In this document: positions 58,774 to 64,000 of the stretch, piece by piece | Layout of the letters: each line of letters starts with the position of its first letter | Position numbering within the stretch: the stretch's first letter is position 1 | NCBI GenBank assembly: GCA_022495005.1 | Contig: JAGYXB010000569.1 | Span: 62,001-126,000, forward strand | From: Rhyacophila brunnea | Taxonomy: Eukaryota > Arthropoda > Insecta > Trichoptera > Rhyacophilidae | Length of the DNA stretch: 64,000 nucleotides | Direction: 5' to 3' | Notes under the pieces: generated by a model | What the model was told of the DNA's origin: nothing | Databases searched by the model: none | Seen by the model: only the letters and a program-made list of their open reading frames with translations | Program-made: the position numbers and the translations under genes

Positions 58774-60075
58774 CGAGGGTGGGTCAATAAGTCCTTAGAA
58801 AAGCCGACAGGTGGCGCGACTAGTACTGTAAGCGGTTTGTTTTCATGCAGCGGCACTACCGATTCAGTATGCTGCGAAGTTTCAATCAGATTGGTCGGGT
58901 TGTTGTGTGTTTCTCGTACATTTAAAAAAAAAATTTGCTTGTGGAAAATGGAAAAATGGAAAATGGAGAAAATTGAGTTTAGAGCTGTTATTAAACATTT
59001 TAATATAAAAGGGTTAACAGCAAAGGAAATAAAAAATGAGTTGGTTTTAGTTCACGGCATATCTGCTCCTTCACTTGCAACTATTTATAACTGATTAAAT
59101 GAATTTAAACGTGGTCGTACATCAACAAAGGATGAACCACGCTCAGGACGTCCTGTAGAGGTGACTACACCAGAAATGATCAATAAAATCCACGATATGG
59201 TGTTAAGTGACCGAAGATTAAAGTTGAGTGAGATAATTGAGGTTACAGGGATCTCAAAAGGTAGCGTCATTTCTATTTTACATGACAAATTGGGCATGAA
59301 AAATATTTCTGCAAGATGGGTGCCGCGTTTGCTCACAGTCGACAATAAACGCAATAGGGTGGTGGCCTCTAAAGCCCTGTTGTCGCTCATGCAACGCAAT
59401 CCGGATGAATTTTTTCGTCGCTTTGTGACTGTAGATGAAACATGGATACACCACTATACTCCCGAGACGAAAGAACAGTCAAAGCAGTGGATTGCGAAGG
59501 CAAACCATGTCCAAAGAAGGCGAAAACCGTAAAATCAGCTGGTAAGGTTATGGCTACTGTATTTTGGGATGCACGTGAAATTATTTTCGTTGACTATTTG
59601 GAAAAAGGAAAAACAATAACAGGGGATTATTATACATCTTTATTGGACCAGCTAAAAAACAAAATTGAAGAAAAACGGCCTCATTTAAACAGGAAAAAAT
59701 CCTCTTTCATCAGGACAATGCCCGTGTTCACACATGTTTACGATCAATGGCTAAAATTGAAGAATTGAAGTTCGAATTGGTCGACCACCCACCGTATTCG
59801 CCAGATTTAGCCCCCAGTGACTTTTTCCTTTTCCCAAACTTAAAAAAATGGCTAAGTGGACAACGTTTTTTTTCAAATGAAGAAGTCATCGATCGGACAA
59901 ATGCTTATTTTGAGGACCTTCCGAAAATTTATTTTTCTGACGGTTTAAAAAATATTAAGAAACATCTAACCAAGTGTATTGAGCTCCAAGGAGATTATGT
60001 TGAGAAATAAAAAAAAAATACAAAAATAAAAACTGTTTTAATGCCTTTTTCTAAGGAATTATTGACCCACCCTCG
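58774..60075 (+). mobile_element. mariner transposon, full length (1302 bp), inactive
   Basis: Inverted termini CGAGGGTGGGTCAATAAGTC and (inverted) CGAGGGTGGGTCAATAATTC are flanked by TA on both sides (58772-58773 and 60076-60077), the mariner target. The length is the standard 1.3 kb. The single gene inside is broken in three places. Confidence 0.95.
58948..60010 (+). pseudogene. mariner transposase, D34D type, three lesions
   Basis: Starts at an ATG (MEKWKMEKIEFRAVIKHF). The N-terminal paired helix-turn-helix DNA-binding region runs to KRGRTSTKDEPRSGRP. The catalytic part has FVTVDETWIHHYTPE (first Asp), FHQDNARVHT (second Asp) and PPYSPDLAPSDFFLF (third Asp). Thirty-four residues lie between the second and third, the mariner D34D signature. 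It ends LQGDYVEK then TAA. Lesions: a TGA replacing the expected Trp near 59092, a frameshift near 59510 (before KAKTVKSAGKVMATVFW) and another near 59710 (just before HQDN). All three catalytic Asp codons survive, so decay is moderate. The protein would cut and paste the element via its termini. Confidence 0.95.
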
Positions 60076-60077
60076 TA

Positions 60078-63000
60078 TTATGTTTTAGTAAGTCGACAAT
60101 AACGCGTCAAGTACTTTTCTCTTTGAATTCAAACATATATAACGTTTATAAATAGTGAACATACCAAATTATAATTTCAACGCGTTCACAACATGAAATA
60201 AAAACAAATAAAATAACTATAAACAATATTTAAATAAAAGACAGGCTGATAAAATAATTAAAAGTGAGCTGAGTAGGCTATGTATTTTAATACTTATAGA
60301 ACAATATCCACAATGACGTTAGTGGAATTATCAATATCCAAATTAATTTAATACCGTTATTGGTCTCCCGATTGGAAATACCCGCTTCTATGATAGTTAT
60401 GCATCTTGTAAAACAAACAAGTTACCATCATGATATTGTGTACATAATTAGTACCTACGTGTTAGATAGAATATTATGAAATCCAGATTCTTTCAATGGT
60501 ATAATTGCATTAAAATTAGAATCTTGTGAATTAACCGATATTGATATTATATTATTTGATCAAAAGTTGGAAATTATTTTATAATAATTAAATTGTTTCT
60601 TATACCTCACTATTCGAAATTATAATAATTATTCAATAATATTATGTTTGTATTTGTATTTACATTCATCAGCATTTTAAAATGAGAGATAATGTAGACA
60701 ATTTACGTTGCGTTTAGTACCCAACGTATATGTATTTGGAACAAAGCAAAGACCATATAATTTAAGCTTTAAGATGAAACGAATACATCAGAAAACTGTT
60801 AGGAGACACTTTCTGGAGATGGCCAATATCCACACCGGATTGTAAAGTCAAGTATAATTAACGATAATTTGTTTAGATTGTTTTACTTACTTAGTAACGA
60901 ATCGGACTCACGTGCAAGAATAACTGCATATAATATTACTTGCAAGGGTCCTTCTCCTGGACACCCCATCAAAGCCCATACCTACACATACATGCAAAAC
61001 GATGGCGTGCACTAATGCAATGTTTAAGTTCTATCTCGAAAATTACGCAAATCCATTTTACATGTATATGTGTAAACGGTACACGGTGAATCTATTAGTG
61101 AAGGTTTAGAAGAAGAAAAAGGTTACTCTTTTTTATGATTTTTTTTTGGAGTTTGCACCTTCCTAAAATTTTAATATAATGTATTGTCACCTCATTATCC
61201 ATTGGGTATATATGAGTAGGTAGGTATAGGCTAAATTCAGCGAGACAATAAAACTTTTAATAGGTCTTAACAGAAACGTTTCAGGTTGTAGCTTATTATG
61301 TGAAAAGTGGACAATACCTATATTATAGATATTATACAATGTATTTATCCTTTCTAAATCAATGTGGGCAAGAAATGTATATTATAACATCATTTGCAAC
61401 AAAAAACTAGCTGCCTTTCTTAATCAAATCAATACTTAGTTAATTTTGATGTTTTTCACAAAAATGTAAAAAAAATCAAAAACAAACGCTTACAATATTG
61501 ATGTATGGGATGTTAGATCAGGGGCTGTAAATAAGGGTAATTTGTATTAAAATTAAAAGTTATACCCGTAACGTCAGTTGGAAAGTTTTCCAAAATTACA
61601 ATGGAACTATCCCTTACTTTAAATTCTCACTTTACAATTTCAAAAAGTGCTTCGATTGTGGAAAACGCCTAATATATTTTTGGCAGCCACCGCGCTCACA
61701 AAGACAAGTCTTTGTGCGAACGTATTCAATTTTGAAGCAAGCGTCAATATTTGAAAATACGGTACCTACACTATACTTTGCAATTTACACAAAAATTTCA
61801 TTTACCAATTTAGTCAAGAGTGCCTGTCGGAGAGAGGCATGCAATAGTTATCCGAAAAAGTGGATAGGTACCTGGGTAGTCATACTTAGAATTTTGTTTC
61901 ATTTATACTGTTTTAATAAATATGTGTGTTTCTAAAGTTAAAAAACCTTGTTAGTCGTTTGCTCAACCCATTAAATTCTTGATGTAAATCAAACACACTT
62001 ATAAATATAACATAGTATTGTTACTAGATGTGTTGAATTATTAGAACCCGAATCTACAGTTCACACTACAGAAACGATCACAATGATAATACTCGATATA
62101 ATTGCGTAAAATAATTTGGAATTTTGTATTTACTAGTAATTATGTAATAATTGTATGTAATAGGTCATTTCAATTTACATGCAGGTAAACATTGATTTAT
62201 TTAGCTTCAATTTTTTTTCCATTCGAAATAGTTGCAGCCGAGAATACCAAAACAAACGTAGGTTATTATTTTCATACAACTCTTACTTTACAATCTTTTC
62301 TGATTATTCAGCATTCAGAGAAAATAACATGATTTTCTCTATAATAAAATTATGCTTGTAATAATCAAAATACTATTGACAAGAAATATATGCCACTACC
62401 AGAAATTAAAATATGCCGGTAATTTTTAAATTTAAACGTATTTTTAACAGTTAAATTTTACGTAAAATTTTAATTAGTAATTCTCAGCCACTAGTATTTT
62501 AAGGTGATCGCAAATAATAGCTTAGTAAGTTGTCTACGCCAATGATGTGTACCCATAGTAAATTATACAATACAAAAGTATTTTTAATATTCAATTAAGA
62601 TTGGATTTGGCCGTTAAAATACATATTATCATATAAGTTTCAAATTTTGACTAATACTATCATGGGAAAATAAATTAAGGGTAGCTGGCACCCTTAATAG
62701 AAAAACGAGAAGCAATAACTAAAATATCAATACAAATAATTGTAAATTTTCTGACATCTTCCAAAGTGCTCCACTTTAGTCGCCTCAGAAAACGATCGAT
62801 TCCTATAGATAGATCTTTACACATGTCATATTTTCAGGAAATTCTAATGTGTAGCTTGCTATTTATATATACAAACGATTTGATTTTTGCAATACGCTTA
62901 CTTATAAAACATAAATATAAGAATGTTAAATTCTTGTTATTGAAAATAAAATGATCTTCAGAAAACGAACTTGTTATTCTACCTGACTAATAGCTCAAGG

Positions 63001-64000
63001 GACAGATCAGTCCTCTCTTAACCTTCTTTTATATATTTTTAATAGATTTCTTTTCTGACGTATTTAAAAATTATGTAAGTATACGTATAAAACATGTGTT
63101 AATAATTTAAATATCTTAAATAATATGATGGTCTTTAATATAATATTATACTAATTTCCTATCTAAACGATATAATACAAATTAAACACTATTTTTTATA
63201 CAGTTTAAGTATACTACATTTTATAAATAATGATGCTTGTATACATTTTCAGAACTCAAACTAATAAATGATTTTAAAATCATTTTACTAAATATTTTGG
63301 TTATTATTTAAGTAACACAACATAATATAGAGTTTCAATCAAATTATATAATTTTCAAAATACATGATACTCAAAAGTGATGGTATTTTTTTTTAATCCA
63401 AAGTAAAATGACATCAAAAAAATGTACCACCCGTCACGCACCCAATAGACAACCTTTCAAGGTGACACTAGCGACGTAGGTTTTCTTCGCGGTATGAATA
63501 CCAATGTTATGCTAGATAAGAGACTCTTCGACACTTATTCGATTTGATACAATTCCCCCGCCTGGCTCTATATTAAAAAAGCATTGGGTAAGTATATGAG
63601 AGTAATACGATGATTGAATGGATAGAAAAGTGGGCATTGGCAGTGGCGGTTTGTGAGTCTTATAAGTGGGGGTTCACATTATTTAATGATTAAATAATCC
63701 AAATAAATATTTTTAAAATTTCAATTTAAAAAAAATACATTTGAGTGCGTGGTCCTGACTGACTACTTCTGAGAAATTCCCAATATACATATATTAATAA
63801 TATAAATTATCATCAAAGTGTCAAATCATTTGATGTGCCAAAATGTCAAAATTATTTATTATAGAATCCTCTAATTTAACACGCCTCGTTTTAAATAAAG
63901 ACCGCATTATCTCCAATTGACGTAATAACTGTATAGATGTTTATATGCACTCGATGATTATGAGTTCTCTACTACTTGTTATTTAGATAAATAAAATTAT
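60078..64000. other. Terminal stretch without recognised genes
   Basis: AT-rich throughout. A CAGTGGCGGTTTGTGAGTC at 63640-63658 resembles the start of a hAT element that would end beyond the window. No exon, SINE or LINE motif was seen. Confidence 0.3.

Overview
The window looks like nuclear DNA from an insect. It is AT-rich, has no bacterial-style gene packing, and is dominated by introns and decayed or nested transposable elements. The clearest taxonomic clue is a splice-bounded exon of an insect-type nicotinic acetylcholine receptor alpha subunit (alpha3/alpha4-like) at 17370-17524 on the minus strand. A sap-feeding hemipteran is a reasonable guess from base composition and repeat content, but nothing here proves the order.

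Host genes are few. A complete four-exon minus-strand gene (11703 down to 6520) encodes a 220-residue secreted, six-cysteine protein that I do not recognise. It has a signal peptide, consensus splice sites, phase-0 introns and a TATA box. It lies on the same strand as the receptor exon and downstream of it. No other receptor exon was recognised, so the secreted-protein gene may be nested in a receptor intron or may simply be its neighbour. A weaker chain of four phase-compatible exons (28927 down to 28012, minus) is a candidate gene.

Mobile DNA by region. 0-5 kb: 3' ends and endonuclease pieces of several non-LTR retrotransposons and a tRNA-derived SINE. 8.7-9.7 kb (inside intron 2 of the secreted gene): a 345-bp fold-back element whose arms carry a hammerhead-ribozyme-like core, and a LINE tail. 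12.4-14.2 kb: an unclassified repeat split by a LINE (an unsplit copy lies at 49.4-50.0 kb). 15.1-16.1 kb: a LINE split by a hAT MITE. 18.2-22.6 kb: a 4.4-kb I-like non-LTR element with a 13-bp target duplication. 25-30 kb: RTE-like debris and a second SINE family. 31.8-33.3 kb: a Harbinger deletion derivative that keeps the starts of both the HARBI1-like transposase and its Myb/SANT-like partner. 34.1-34.4 kb: a 136-bp hAT MITE with a perfect 8-bp target duplication inside a LINE. 42.5-43.1 kb: another hAT MITE. 46.6-51.0 kb: a pair of 448-bp inverted repeats. 51.5-53.8 kb: an orphan transposon-associated coding fragment between subterminal motif repeats. 54.9-57.9 kb: a direct-repeat pair with a LINE tail and a SINE between. 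58.8-60.1 kb: a full-length mariner with a dead transposase. The last 4 kb hold nothing I can name.

All coding calls rest on translation by eye and remembered family motifs. No database search was possible.
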